Positions 1-5,271 are shown, counted from the first letter of the stretch. The stretch is 5,271 nucleotides of DNA from an uncultured beta proteobacterium (GCA_903885415.1 CAISIP010000075.1:1-5271); one strand, 5' to 3'. The notes: a model not told the origin generated them from the letters alone. Numbers and translations: made by a program.

Positions 1-1298
1 CCGGCGGCTTCCTCCTCAATGGCCAGTCGGCCGGCGACTGGAGTGGAAGCAGCGTGGCCGGTGCGGGCGATGTCAATGGCGACGGCCTGGCCGATCTGAT
101 CATTGGCGCGCCGCTGGCCGACCCGACTGCGGGTGGCGATCAGGCCGGGCGCAGCTACGTCGTTTTTGGCAAGGCCGGAACCGGCGCCCTCAACTTGTCG
201 GATGTGGCGTCGGGCGTCGGCGGCTTTGTGATCAATGGCCAGTCGGCGCGGGATTGGAGCGGTGGCAGCGTCGCCGCCGCAGGCGATGTCAACGGCGACG
301 GACTTGCCGACCTGATCGTCGGGGCGATGGCGGCAGACCCGGCCACTGGCGTGAATGCGGGGCGCAGCTATCTCGTCTTTGGCAAGACGGGCGGCGGCGC
401 AATAGAACTGTCGAATGTATTTGGGGGCTCGGGTGGCTTCGTCATCATTGGCCAGGCGGCGGGCGACCTCAGCGGCGCCAGCGTATCGGCGGCAGGGGAT
501 GCCAATGGCGACGGCCTTGCCGACCTGCTGGTGGGTGCCGGCAGCAGCGATGCTGCGGCCGGCGCGGACTCTGGCCGAAGTTATCTGATTTTTGGCGCAA
601 CTTCGGGCGCATTCAACCAGACCGCAGTCGACCAGTTGGGGGACAGTAGCGCCAATTTGCTGACCGGTACCAGTTTGGCCGACGCACTGGTTGGCGGCGC
701 TGGAGACGACACGTTGATTGGCGCTGGGGGCGCCGATGTGCTGCTGGGCGGCGCGGGCGCAGACACGCTGGTTCTGAATGCCAGCAACGTCGCCTCACTG
801 GGGGCCGTCTTTGGCGCCGAGGGCAATTTGGCGCAACTGGCGCGGGTCGACGGCGGTGGCGGCATCGACACGCTGCGACTCGACGGCGCCGCGATCACGC
901 TGAACTTGTTGTCGCTTGCCAATGCAGGCGGAAGCACGCCGGGTAGCGCATCGCGCATCGAGTCCATTGAGCGCATCGATCTGACGGGCAGCGCTAACAA
1001 TACGCTATGGCTTAGTTTGGCGGACGTGCTTGATATGACTGGAATGAACAGCTTCAACAATAGCAATGGCTGGCTCGATGGAACTTATAACCTGGCATCC
1101 GGCGGTGCCAGCGGAGTCTCCCCTGAGCAACGACACCAGCTGGTCATCGACGGCAACGCGGGAGATGCCGTCATGTCCAGCGGCTGGGGAGTTTCCGTGG
1201 GAACGGTGTTTAACGCAGGGCGCGCTTACGCCGTCTATAACCAGGGACTGTACGCGCAGTTGCTGGTGGATCAGACCGTCACTGCAACCGTACTGTGA
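1..1298 (+). CDS. FG-GAP / RTX repeat protein, C-terminal part (5' partial)
   Basis: The frame is open from the window edge (first full codon at 3) to a TGA at 1296-1298, giving 431 residues with no N-terminus. Residues 1 to about 212 are three FG-GAP repeats of 71-72 residues, the unit of integrin-alpha-type beta-propellers. Each carries a calcium-loop motif (DVNGDGLAD at 23-31 and 95-103, DANGDGLAD at 166-174) and a GRSYxxFG segment. Residues 219-258 are RTX-type nonapeptides (GGAGDDTL, GGAGADTL). The remaining ~173 residues hold 'RIESIERIDLTG' and end in hydrophobic and threonine residues without a recognised domain name. Proteins built this way are usually secreted by type I systems or displayed on the cell surface, with calcium-dependent folding outside the cell; that role is inferred here. 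No transporter gene is visible. The GTG at 54 and any other internal start should not be taken as the gene start. Adhesion is possible but unproven. Confidence 0.88.
   Translation, partial: GGFLLNGQSAGDWSGSSVAGAGDVNGDGLADLIIGAPLADPTAGGDQAGRSYVVFGKAGTGALNLSDVASGVGGFVINGQSARDWSGGSVAAAGDVNGDGLADLIVGAMAADPATGVNAGRSYLVFGKTGGGAIELSNVFGGSGGFVIIGQAAGDLSGASVSAAGDANGDGLADLLVGAGSSDAAAGADSGRSYLIFGATSGAFNQTAVDQLGDSSANLLTGTSLADALVGGAGDDTLIGAGGADVLLGGAGADTLVLNASNVASLGAVFGAEGNLAQLARVDGGGGIDTLRLDGAAITLNLLSLANAGGSTPGSASRIESIERIDLTGSANNTLWLSLADVLDMTGMNSFNNSNGWLDGTYNLASGGASGVSPEQRHQLVIDGNAGDAVMSSGWGVSVGTVFNAGRAYAVYNQGLYAQLLVDQTVTATVL
3..638 (+). repeat. Three tandem FG-GAP repeat units
   Basis: Units begin at 3, 219 and 432, each with a Gly-Gly-Phe codon triplet, so the spacings are 216 and 213 nt. 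The third decays at about 614-638. Similarity is visible at DNA level as well as protein level: units 1 and 2 share long runs around the GQSA, DWSG and GDVNGDG codons. More units probably lie upstream of the window, since unit 1 is entered at its very beginning. Confidence 0.85.
657..776 (+). repeat. RTX (hemolysin-type calcium-binding) nonapeptide block
   Basis: Codons 657-776 encode about four nine-residue units. The first, LTGTSLADA, is degenerate. LVGGAGDDT fits the GGxGxDxUx pattern well, LIGAGGADV partly, and LLGGAGADT well. Such units fold into a calcium-bound parallel beta-roll after export. The block is short compared with dedicated RTX toxins and has the usual position between a repeat domain and the C-terminal region. 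No toxin domain is present in the visible part. Confidence 0.8.
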
Positions 1299-2290
1299 CC
1301 GGACATCGCGTGCCCCGCCTGCTGGTCTGCATGGTAGCTTGAACGCACCATGGCGCCGACTGCGGCGTGCTTGAAGCCCATCGCGTAAGCCTGTTGCTCG
1401 AACATCTTGAAGGTGTCGGGATGCACATAGCGCTCCACCCGCAGGTGGCTTGAACTCGGCGCGAGGTACTGGCCGATGGTCAGCATGTCGATATGGTGGG
1501 CCCGCATATCGCGCATCACGCCGAGGATTTCCTCGTCGGTTTCGCCCAGGCCGACCATCAGCCCGCTCTTGGTCGGCACCTGGGGGAAGAGCGCCTTGAA
1601 CTTTTTCAGCAGGTTCAGGCTGAACGCATAGTCCGAACCCGGTCGAGCCTGCTTGTACAGGCGCGGGACGGTCTCGAGATTGTGGTTCAGCACGTCGGGC
1701 GGCGCGGCCTTGAGGATCTCGAGCGCGCGATCGTCGCGGCCGCGAAAGTCGGGCACCAGTATTTCAATTTGCGTCTGCGGCGATAGCGCGCGCGTCGCCC
1801 GGATGCAGTCGACGAAGTGCTGGCTTCCTCCGTCGCGCAGGTCGTCGCGATCGACGCTGGTGATCACCACATAGCGCAGTCCCAGCGCCGCAATCGTGTT
1901 GGCCAGATTGCTCGGCTCGTCGGCGTCGAGCGGGTCGGGTCGGCCATGGCCTACATCGCAAAATGGGCAGCGCCGGGTGCACTTGTCGCCCATGATCATG
2001 AAGGTGGCGGTGCCCTTGCCGAAGCACTCGCCAATGTTCGGGCAGGAGGCCTCCTCGCATACCGTCACCAGCTTGTTCTTGCGCAGGATGTCCTTGATCT
2101 CATAAAAGCGCGTGCTCGGCGAGCCGGCCTTCACCCGGATCCATGGCGGCTTTTTCAGCACCTCACCGGGGATGACCTTGACCGGAATGCGCGACAGCTT
2201 GGCGCCGGCCCGTTGCTTGATGGTGGGATCGTAGTCCGGTACCGTCTGCGTCTGGCGCACCACGGTCGGCGGAATGGGGGGGCTGCTCAT
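1271..2290 (-). CDS. lipA: Lipoyl synthase LipA
   Basis: A radical-SAM enzyme that inserts two sulfur atoms into octanoyl groups on lipoyl domains, the last step of lipoate assembly in the cytosol. Numbering from the ATG at 2290 (339 aa), the auxiliary-cluster motif CX4CX5C is C78, C83, C89. The radical-SAM motif CX3CX2C is C104, C108, C111 (CTRRCPFC). The C-terminal RSSYHAD motif, whose serine ligates the auxiliary 4Fe-4S cluster, is at 316-322. GGSQHF, NHNLET and TKSGLMVGLGET are further family signatures. A TTG at 2299 would add three residues, but the ATG is preferred; neither has a clear ribosome site. It is the last gene of the cluster, 13 nt after lipB. Its final eight codons and stop lie inside the convergent FG-GAP/RTX gene. 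That tail is longer than in E. coli LipA (321 aa), as I recall it. All key cysteines are present, so it looks functional. Confidence 0.97.
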   Translation of the reverse strand: MSSPPIPPTVVRQTQTVPDYDPTIKQRAGAKLSRIPVKVIPGEVLKKPPWIRVKAGSPSTRFYEIKDILRKNKLVTVCEEASCPNIGECFGKGTATFMIMGDKCTRRCPFCDVGHGRPDPLDADEPSNLANTIAALGLRYVVITSVDRDDLRDGGSQHFVDCIRATRALSPQTQIEILVPDFRGRDDRALEILKAAPPDVLNHNLETVPRLYKQARPGSDYAFSLNLLKKFKALFPQVPTKSGLMVGLGETDEEILGVMRDMRAHHIDMLTIGQYLAPSSSHLRVERYVHPDTFKMFEQQAYAMGFKHAAVGAMVRSSYHADQQAGHAMSGHSTVAVTV

Positions 2291-2303
2291 GGTGAACAAG
2301 ACG

Positions 2304-2978
2304 CTAGGGCGCCAGGTGGGTGAGGAGCTTGCGGCTCAATATGTCGGCAGCTTCGCGCAATTCGACCGACACGCCGATTGTAGAAAGGTCCACCGTTCTC
2401 AGTCCGGCATAGCCGCAGGGGTTGATGCGCGAAAAGGGCTCGAGCTCCATCGCCACGTTCAGCGCCAGCCCGTGGTAGCTGCAGTTGCGGCTGACCTTGA
2501 TGCCCAGCGCGGCGATTTTTCCAAGCCCGGAAAAGTCCGGCGCAGAATGCGGCCGCTGCGCAAGCACCGCGTGCGACCCCGGGTCGTCAAGCCGGACGTA
2601 GATGCCGGGCGCGCCCGCCACCCGGTGGCCGGTCACGCCGAAGTGCGCCAGCGTGCGAATCAGCGCCTCTTCGATCCGGTAGACGTATTCCTTGACAAAG
2701 TAGCCCGCGCGCCTGAGGTCGATCAGGGGATAGGCGACGACCTGCCCCGGCCCGTGGTAAGTCACCTGGCCGCCGCGGTTGGTCGCGATGACCGGGATGG
2801 CTCCGGCATCGAGCACATGGCCGGCCCGCCCGGCCAGCCCTTGCGTGTACACCGGCGGGTGTTCGCATAGCCACAGCGCGTCCGCCGTGGCGGCTGTGCG
2901 CGCTGCGGTGAAATCCTGCATCGCGACGTAGGTGGGCAGGTACTCCACCCTTCCGAGATGATTGGCCAGGGCGTGCAA
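2304..2978 (-). CDS. lipB: Octanoyltransferase LipB
   Basis: Transfers the octanoyl group from octanoyl-acyl carrier protein to a lysine of lipoyl domains, making the substrate of LipA. In the 224-residue reading the signatures are RGGQVTYHGPGQ (68-79), the catalytic lysine K154 in GKIAALGIKVSR, HGLALNV (169-175) and the acyl-thioester cysteine C188 in NPCGYAG. Residues of roughly 131-151 form an insertion relative to E. coli LipB as I recall it; I believe this is common in betaproteobacteria. The start is a TTG at 2978, the first possible codon after an in-frame TAA at 2985-2987. The 'LGRVEY' segment at 8-13 matches the conserved LipB N-terminus, so the ATG at 2921 would be too late. No Shine-Dalgarno sequence precedes the TTG. 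Being only 6 nt after the upstream stop suggests translational coupling. The stop is TAG at 2304-2306. Confidence 0.95.
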   Translation of the reverse strand: MHALANHLGRVEYLPTYVAMQDFTAARTAATADALWLCEHPPVYTQGLAGRAGHVLDAGAIPVIATNRGGQVTYHGPGQVVAYPLIDLRRAGYFVKEYVYRIEEALIRTLAHFGVTGHRVAGAPGIYVRLDDPGSHAVLAQRPHSAPDFSGLGKIAALGIKVSRNCSYHGLALNVAMELEPFSRINPCGYAGLRTVDLSTIGVSVELREAADILSRKLLTHLAP

Positions 2979-2984
2979 CGGCGC

Positions 2985-3254
2985 TTACAGGACGACCTTG
3001 ACCATCGGGTGCGTCGACAGCGTGCGGTAAAGCTCGTCGAGCTGCTCGCGGCTGGTGGCGGTGATGGTGATCGTGATGCCCAGGTATTTGCCGCCGCTGC
3101 TTTCGCGCAGCTCGATCGCGGCGGCGTCAAAGTCCGGGTCGAAGGCGCGTGCGACCGTGCTCACGGCGTGGACGAAACCGTCCACCTTCGGGCCGAGCAC
3201 CTTGATTGGAAATTGCGAGGGGTAGCGGATCAGCGAATCGGTGTCGGCAGCCAT
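2985..3254 (-). CDS. ybeD: DUF493 / YbeD-family protein
   Basis: A protein of 89 residues, close to the 87 of E. coli YbeD. It matches along its length: an early YPSQFPIKVLG segment (11-21), then SSGGKYLGITITITATS (52-68), an EQLDELY helix and a terminal VKVVL. The family has a small ferredoxin-like alpha/beta fold resembling regulatory ACT domains and lies next to lipB in many proteobacteria. Its molecular role is not settled, so a link to lipoate metabolism is inferred from position. The frame stays open upstream to 3398, inside dat, but the arginine-rich extension has no family match. The ATG at 3254, preceded by AGGA two bases upstream (close but usable), gives the right length. It starts 43 nt after dat and its TAA is 6 nt before the lipB start, in the same frame. 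Confidence 0.93.
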   Translation of the reverse strand: MAADTDSLIRYPSQFPIKVLGPKVDGFVHAVSTVARAFDPDFDAAAIELRESSGGKYLGITITITATSREQLDELYRTLSTHPMVKVVL

Positions 3255-3297
3255 AGTCCTAATTGGCGTCGGTGTGGTCGATCTGGCGTGCCGCTGC

Positions 3298-4194
3298 TCA
3301 GGCCGCCGCCGATTTGGCGCGCTGGTAGGCGGCATGCAGTTGCGCGTACACCGGGCCCGGTAGTCCGCGCTGCGCCGCGCTGCCGATGGGCTGGCCATCG
3401 AGCGTGGTTACGGCCAGCACCTCCTTGGTCGCGCTCGACAGCAGCAACTCGTCGGCACCGAACACCTCGGCGCGGCTGACTTTGCGAAGTTCAAAGCCCA
3501 AGCCAAGGCTGTGGCACATCTCCTCGATCAGACCGTAGCGGATGCCCGCCAGTACCAGGTTGTCCTTGGGCGTTCCGATCACCTTCGAATCCTTCACGGC
3601 CCATACATTGCTGGCTGCGGCCTCGCTCAGAAAACCGTCGCGGAACATGATGGTCTCGGCTGCTGCGGCGTCAACGCTGATCTGGCGCGCGAACACCGAG
3701 CCGAGCAAGCTGGTGCTCTTGATGTGGGCCTTGGTCCAGCGGAAGTCGTCGGCGCTCACGCAGGCCACGCCGCGCGCCCGCTGCTCGGCGCTGGGCTGTT
3801 GCATCGGGTTGGCCATTGCGAATACGGTGGGCGCGATGCCGGCGGGCATCGCATGGTCGCGCATGGCGACGCCGCGCGTGATCTGGATGTAGACCAGCTG
3901 GTCCAGTTCGTGCACCGCCGCGCCTGCAGCCTGTGCGCCGTGTGCGAGCAGTTGCAACGCGAGCGCATGCCACTGCTCGCGACGCAAGGGGTTGGACATG
4001 CGCATTTCGGCCAGGCTGCGCTCAAGCCGGTCCATATGCTGCGTAAAGCGAAACGGTACGCCGCTGTAGGCCGGAACCACTTCATAGAGGCCATCGCCAA
4101 ATATAAAGCCCCGGTCCATGACGCTGACCTTCGCGTCGCACAGGGGCGTGAATGCGCCGTCGAGGTAACAGGGCGTCGAGGGAAGCAGGTTCAT
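3298..4194 (-). CDS. dat: D-amino-acid transaminase (class IV aminotransferase)
   Basis: A PLP enzyme of fold type IV, 298 residues, predicted to interconvert D-alanine and other D-amino acids with 2-oxo acids (pyruvate, 2-oxoglutarate) in the cytosol. The PLP lysine is K159 in AHIKSTSLLG. E191 in SEAAASN should contact the pyridine nitrogen, and SSATKEVLAV (263-272) is the phosphate-side motif. The choice of D-amino-acid transaminase over branched-chain transaminase or aminodeoxychorismate lyase rests on the carboxylate-binding set: Y37 in FGDGLYEVV and R112 with H114 in ITRGVAMRDH. These match Y31, R98 and H100 of the Bacillus enzyme. The ATG at 4194 gives a full family N-terminus (YLDGAF, DRGFIFGDG). 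No ribosome site precedes it. It is the first gene of the dat-ybeD-lipB-lipA cluster and lies back to back with the ATP synthase operon. Substrate range cannot be read from sequence alone. Confidence 0.92.
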   Translation of the reverse strand: MNLLPSTPCYLDGAFTPLCDAKVSVMDRGFIFGDGLYEVVPAYSGVPFRFTQHMDRLERSLAEMRMSNPLRREQWHALALQLLAHGAQAAGAAVHELDQLVYIQITRGVAMRDHAMPAGIAPTVFAMANPMQQPSAEQRARGVACVSADDFRWTKAHIKSTSLLGSVFARQISVDAAAAETIMFRDGFLSEAAASNVWAVKDSKVIGTPKDNLVLAGIRYGLIEEMCHSLGLGFELRKVSRAEVFGADELLLSSATKEVLAVTTLDGQPIGSAAQRGLPGPVYAQLHAAYQRAKSAAA

Positions 4195-4200
4195 GCGGCA

Positions 4201-4206
4201 ATTATC
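4201..4206 (-). promoter_or_regulatory. Possible -10 element for dat (leaderless start?)
   Basis: Read on the minus strand this is GATAAT, one mismatch from TATAAT. It ends exactly six bases before the A of the dat ATG, so initiation at the usual distance would put the 5' end of the mRNA at or near the start codon. dat also has no Shine-Dalgarno sequence. Against it, the hexamer 17 bases further upstream (GAAAAG) does not resemble a -35 box. The match may be chance. Confidence 0.25.
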
Positions 4207-4228
4207 GGCCTGCGCCGACGGCCCTTTT

Positions 4229-4243
4229 CCCGCTCACGGCGGG
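4229..4243. repeat. Short inverted repeat in the dat/atpI intergenic region
   Basis: CCCGC at 4229-4233 and GCGGG at 4239-4243 are perfect reverse complements separated by five bases. The site sits about 40 bp upstream of the atp -10 hexamer and about 35 bp upstream of dat. It could be a regulator site between the divergent genes or a hairpin in an upstream transcript. A five-base stem in GC-rich DNA is easily found by chance. Confidence 0.25.
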
Positions 4244-4283
4244 TGGGATTGGAGCGATGCAAGGAATGCGGCTTGACTTTGGC

Positions 4284-4289
4284 TATAAT
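4284..4289 (+). promoter_or_regulatory. Putative sigma-70 -10 box of the ATP synthase operon
   Basis: A perfect TATAAT lies in the only AT-richer stretch of the 120-nt intergenic region, 25 nt before the first atpI ATG. Transcription would be expected to begin near 4296. A TTGACT at 4273-4278 looks like a -35 box but is only five bases away, too close to act with this -10. At the normal 16-18 base spacing there is no recognisable -35 sequence, so the promoter may be weak, activator-dependent or tolerant of a poor -35. Confidence 0.6.
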
Positions 4290-4314
4290 CGTAAGCTTTG
4301 CTAAACGCGCCTTT

Positions 4315-4728
4315 ATGGCGTTGGCGACGACATGGCGCAGGATGGGTTCAGTGTTTGAATCAGGTCGTTCCAGGCTCAAGGCGATACTGTGGCGCCTGAT
4401 TCTGTCGCAGATCGGATCGACGCTGCTACTGGCTGCGCTGGCTGCCTGGTTCAAGGGCGCGGAGGTCGCGCAGGCGGTGGCGCTCGGTGGCATGGCGGTT
4501 TTTGTGCCTGCGGCCTTGAGCGCCTTGAGAATGGGGGTTGTCCGGGCGGTGACGCCACAGGCGGCACTCAGGACGCAGGTATCTGCGCAGGCGCTGAAGT
4601 GGCTTGGCACGGTGGTTATCTTCGGTGGCATCTTCCTGGGGTGTCCGGAACTGCCGGCGCTGTGGGTTTTTGTTGGCTTCGGTGCGGTGCAGCTGGCTTA
4701 CTGGGTGGCGCTGCTGCTGGAACGGTAG
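4315..4728 (+). CDS. atpI: ATP synthase subunit I (AtpI)
   Basis: A small inner-membrane protein encoded first in many F0F1 ATP synthase operons. It is thought to assist assembly of the c-ring and is not part of the finished enzyme. From the ATG at 4315 it is 137 residues with four predicted membrane helices: about 25-45 (LILSQIGSTLLLAALAAWF), 53-73 (ALGGMAVFVPAALSALRMG, the most conserved part), 93-108 and 113-135. The arginine/lysine-rich N-terminus should be cytosolic. The start is uncertain. ATG 4342 (128 aa) and GTG 4351 (125 aa) are in frame, and the GTG has AGGA eight bases upstream, the best ribosome site of the three. The frame is also open leftward across dat, but that stretch is antisense to a real gene. 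The stop at 4726-4728 is 79 nt before atpB. Identification rests on hydropathy, the GGMAVFVP motif and position before atpB. Confidence 0.88.
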   Translation: MALATTWRRMGSVFESGRSRLKAILWRLILSQIGSTLLLAALAAWFKGAEVAQAVALGGMAVFVPAALSALRMGVVRAVTPQAALRTQVSAQALKWLGTVVIFGGIFLGCPELPALWVFVGFGAVQLAYWVALLLER

Positions 4729-4732
4729 CTGG

Positions 4733-4760
4733 GTGGCGAGCAAGTTGCCGCAAAATTTTT
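4733..4760 (+). other. Hairpin followed by A-tract and T-tract between atpI and atpB
   Basis: In RNA, 4733-4739 can pair with 4745-4751 as a seven-base-pair stem (two G-U pairs) around a five-base loop GCAAG. The stem is followed by four A and five U residues (4752-4760). It begins five nt after the atpI stop. It resembles a weak terminator or attenuator, but the U-run is displaced from the stem by the A-tract. It could instead be a stability or processing element that sets atpI and atpB levels apart. Full termination here would silence the ATP synthase operon, so only partial activity is plausible. Confidence 0.35.
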
Positions 4761-4807
4761 GTCTTGTAACGGGTCCTTTGCGTTGAAGTTGTAGAAGAAA
4801 AAGCCTC

Positions 4808-5271
4808 ATGTCCTCATCTGCCGCTCCCAGCTCTAGCGAATACATATCGCATCACCTGACCAACTGGCATGTCGGTCACGGTTTCTGGACCCTGCACCTC
4901 GACACCATCCTGGTATCGTGGGTCGTCGGCGCCATCGCTTTTGGGCTATTCGCGCTGGCTGCGAGCCGTGCCAGCGCCGGCGTGCCGGGCCGCTTTCAGT
5001 CATTCGTCGAGATGGTGGTCGACTTTGTGGATTCGCAGGTCAAGGACTCGTACCACGGCAAGCGCGGCTTTGTGACGCCGCTGGCCCTGACCATATTCCT
5101 ATGGGTGTGGGTCATGAACGCGATGGACTTTCTTCCGGTCGACCTGCTGCCGCGGATCACAGAAGCGATGGGCCTTGACCATTTCAAGTCGGTGCCCACG
5201 ACCGACCCCAATCAGACTTTCGCGATGGCGATCACGGTATTCCTGATCATGATTTTCATGAACATCAAGAA
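4808..5271 (+). CDS. atpB: ATP synthase F0 subunit a (3' partial)
   Basis: The first 154 residues of the membrane subunit that forms the proton half-channels next to the c-ring of F0F1 ATP synthase. The frame is open to the window edge. Family features are the N-terminal EYISHHLTNW (11-20), then FWTLHLDT leading into a first membrane helix at about 31-53. GVPGRFQSFVEMVVDFVDSQVKD follows at 58-80 (key residues GVPG, Q64 and FVD 73-75). A second helix at about 89-111 contains the polar MNAMDFLPVD, and a third begins at about 137. The essential proton-path arginine of the later helix lies beyond the window. The ATG at 4808 is the first start after an in-frame TGA at 4784-4786. Ribosome binding is weak (GAAG ten bases upstream). 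atpE and the rest of the operon are expected downstream. Confidence 0.96.
   Translation, partial: MSSSAAPSSSEYISHHLTNWHVGHGFWTLHLDTILVSWVVGAIAFGLFALAASRASAGVPGRFQSFVEMVVDFVDSQVKDSYHGKRGFVTPLALTIFLWVWVMNAMDFLPVDLLPRITEAMGLDHFKSVPTTDPNQTFAMAITVFLIMIFMNIK

Noticed and set aside
581..1066. Minus-strand open frame of 161 codons opposite the RTX block
   Set aside because: Its Ser/Pro/Ala-rich repeats are the mirror of the Gly/Ala/Asp codons of the sense repeats; the sense strand carries recognisable RTX units.
1278..1299. Inverted repeat GTCAC/GTGAC spanning the FG-GAP/RTX stop, considered as a bidirectional terminator
   Set aside because: Only five base pairs with a twelve-base loop, no T-run on either strand, and located within coding sequence of both genes.
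1330..1352. Inverted repeat CATGGT/ACCATG just past the FG-GAP/RTX gene, considered as its terminator
   Set aside because: Six base pairs with an eleven-base loop and no U-tract; it lies in the conserved RSSYHA-coding part of lipA, which explains the sequence.
1493..2323. Plus-strand open frames opposite lipA (for example 1817-2323)
   Set aside because: They are opposite a fully conserved lipA, show arginine/histidine-rich composition typical of antisense frames, and lack ribosome sites or family motifs.
3255..3398. N-terminal extension of the ybeD-like gene into dat
   Set aside because: The added residues (MASPSAARRS and onward) match nothing in DUF493 proteins and overlap dat. The ATG at 3254 gives the family length.
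3511..4314. Long open stretch in the atpI frame, antisense to dat, which would make a ~405-residue protein ending in AtpI
   Set aside because: AtpI is a four-helix protein of about 125-140 residues. The extra part is antisense to a dat gene with all catalytic residues, is rich in His, Arg and Ala with no domain signature, and is the usual result of few stop codons in GC-rich DNA. The -10 box at 4284 also lies downstream of it.
4745..4773. TTGCCG at 4745 considered as the -35 of a second promoter before atpB
   Set aside because: At 16-18 bases downstream there is nothing resembling TATAAT; the nearby AT-rich run is better explained as part of the hairpin region.
1..5271. Search for mobile elements, tRNA/rRNA genes, CRISPR arrays, toxin-antitoxin or defence genes
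   Set aside because: No transposase, integrase, terminal inverted repeats, tRNA-like cloverleaf, spaced repeats or small toxin genes were seen; nearly all sequence is accounted for by the six genes.

Overview
The window is a GC-rich stretch (above 60% G+C by eye) of a Gram-negative chromosome. The gene content, and protein signatures such as the AtpB start with 'HHLTNW' and 'PVDLLPR', point to a betaproteobacterium of the order Burkholderiales. Oxalobacteraceae (the Massilia/Duganella/Janthinobacterium group) is my best guess, made from recalled family resemblance and not from a search.

Layout, left to right. (1) Positions 1-1298, plus strand: the 3' end of a large gene for a secreted or surface protein. 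It has three FG-GAP (integrin-alpha-like, calcium-binding) repeats, a short block of RTX nonapeptides and a C-terminal domain of about 170 residues. Its N-terminus lies outside the window. (2) Positions 4194 down to 1271, minus strand: a compact four-gene cluster, probably one operon, in the order dat (D-amino-acid transaminase), ybeD-like DUF493 gene, lipB (octanoyltransferase), lipA (lipoyl synthase). The gaps are 43, 6 and 13 nt. lipA runs tail to tail into the FG-GAP/RTX gene and the two coding ends overlap by 28 nt. (3) Positions 4195-4314: a 120-nt divergent intergenic region carrying a perfect TATAAT -10 hexamer facing right. (4) Positions 4315-5271, plus strand: the start of the F0F1 ATP synthase operon, with atpI complete and atpB cut by the window edge.

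How the genes work together. LipB moves octanoate from acyl carrier protein onto lipoyl domains, and LipA inserts two sulfurs to make lipoate, the cofactor of pyruvate and 2-oxoglutarate dehydrogenases and of the glycine cleavage system. The DUF493 protein is a small conserved companion of lipB. Dat interconverts D-amino acids and 2-oxo acids. AtpI and AtpB belong to the membrane part of ATP synthase. The FG-GAP/RTX gene is functionally unrelated and looks like a neighbour that reaches exactly to the lipA end.

I see no RNA gene, insertion sequence, CRISPR array or phage signature, and no convincing undescribed system. The points worth a second look are small: the coding overlap at lipA, an SD-less TTG start for lipB, a hairpin between atpI and atpB, a possible leaderless dat transcript and an unresolved atpI start.
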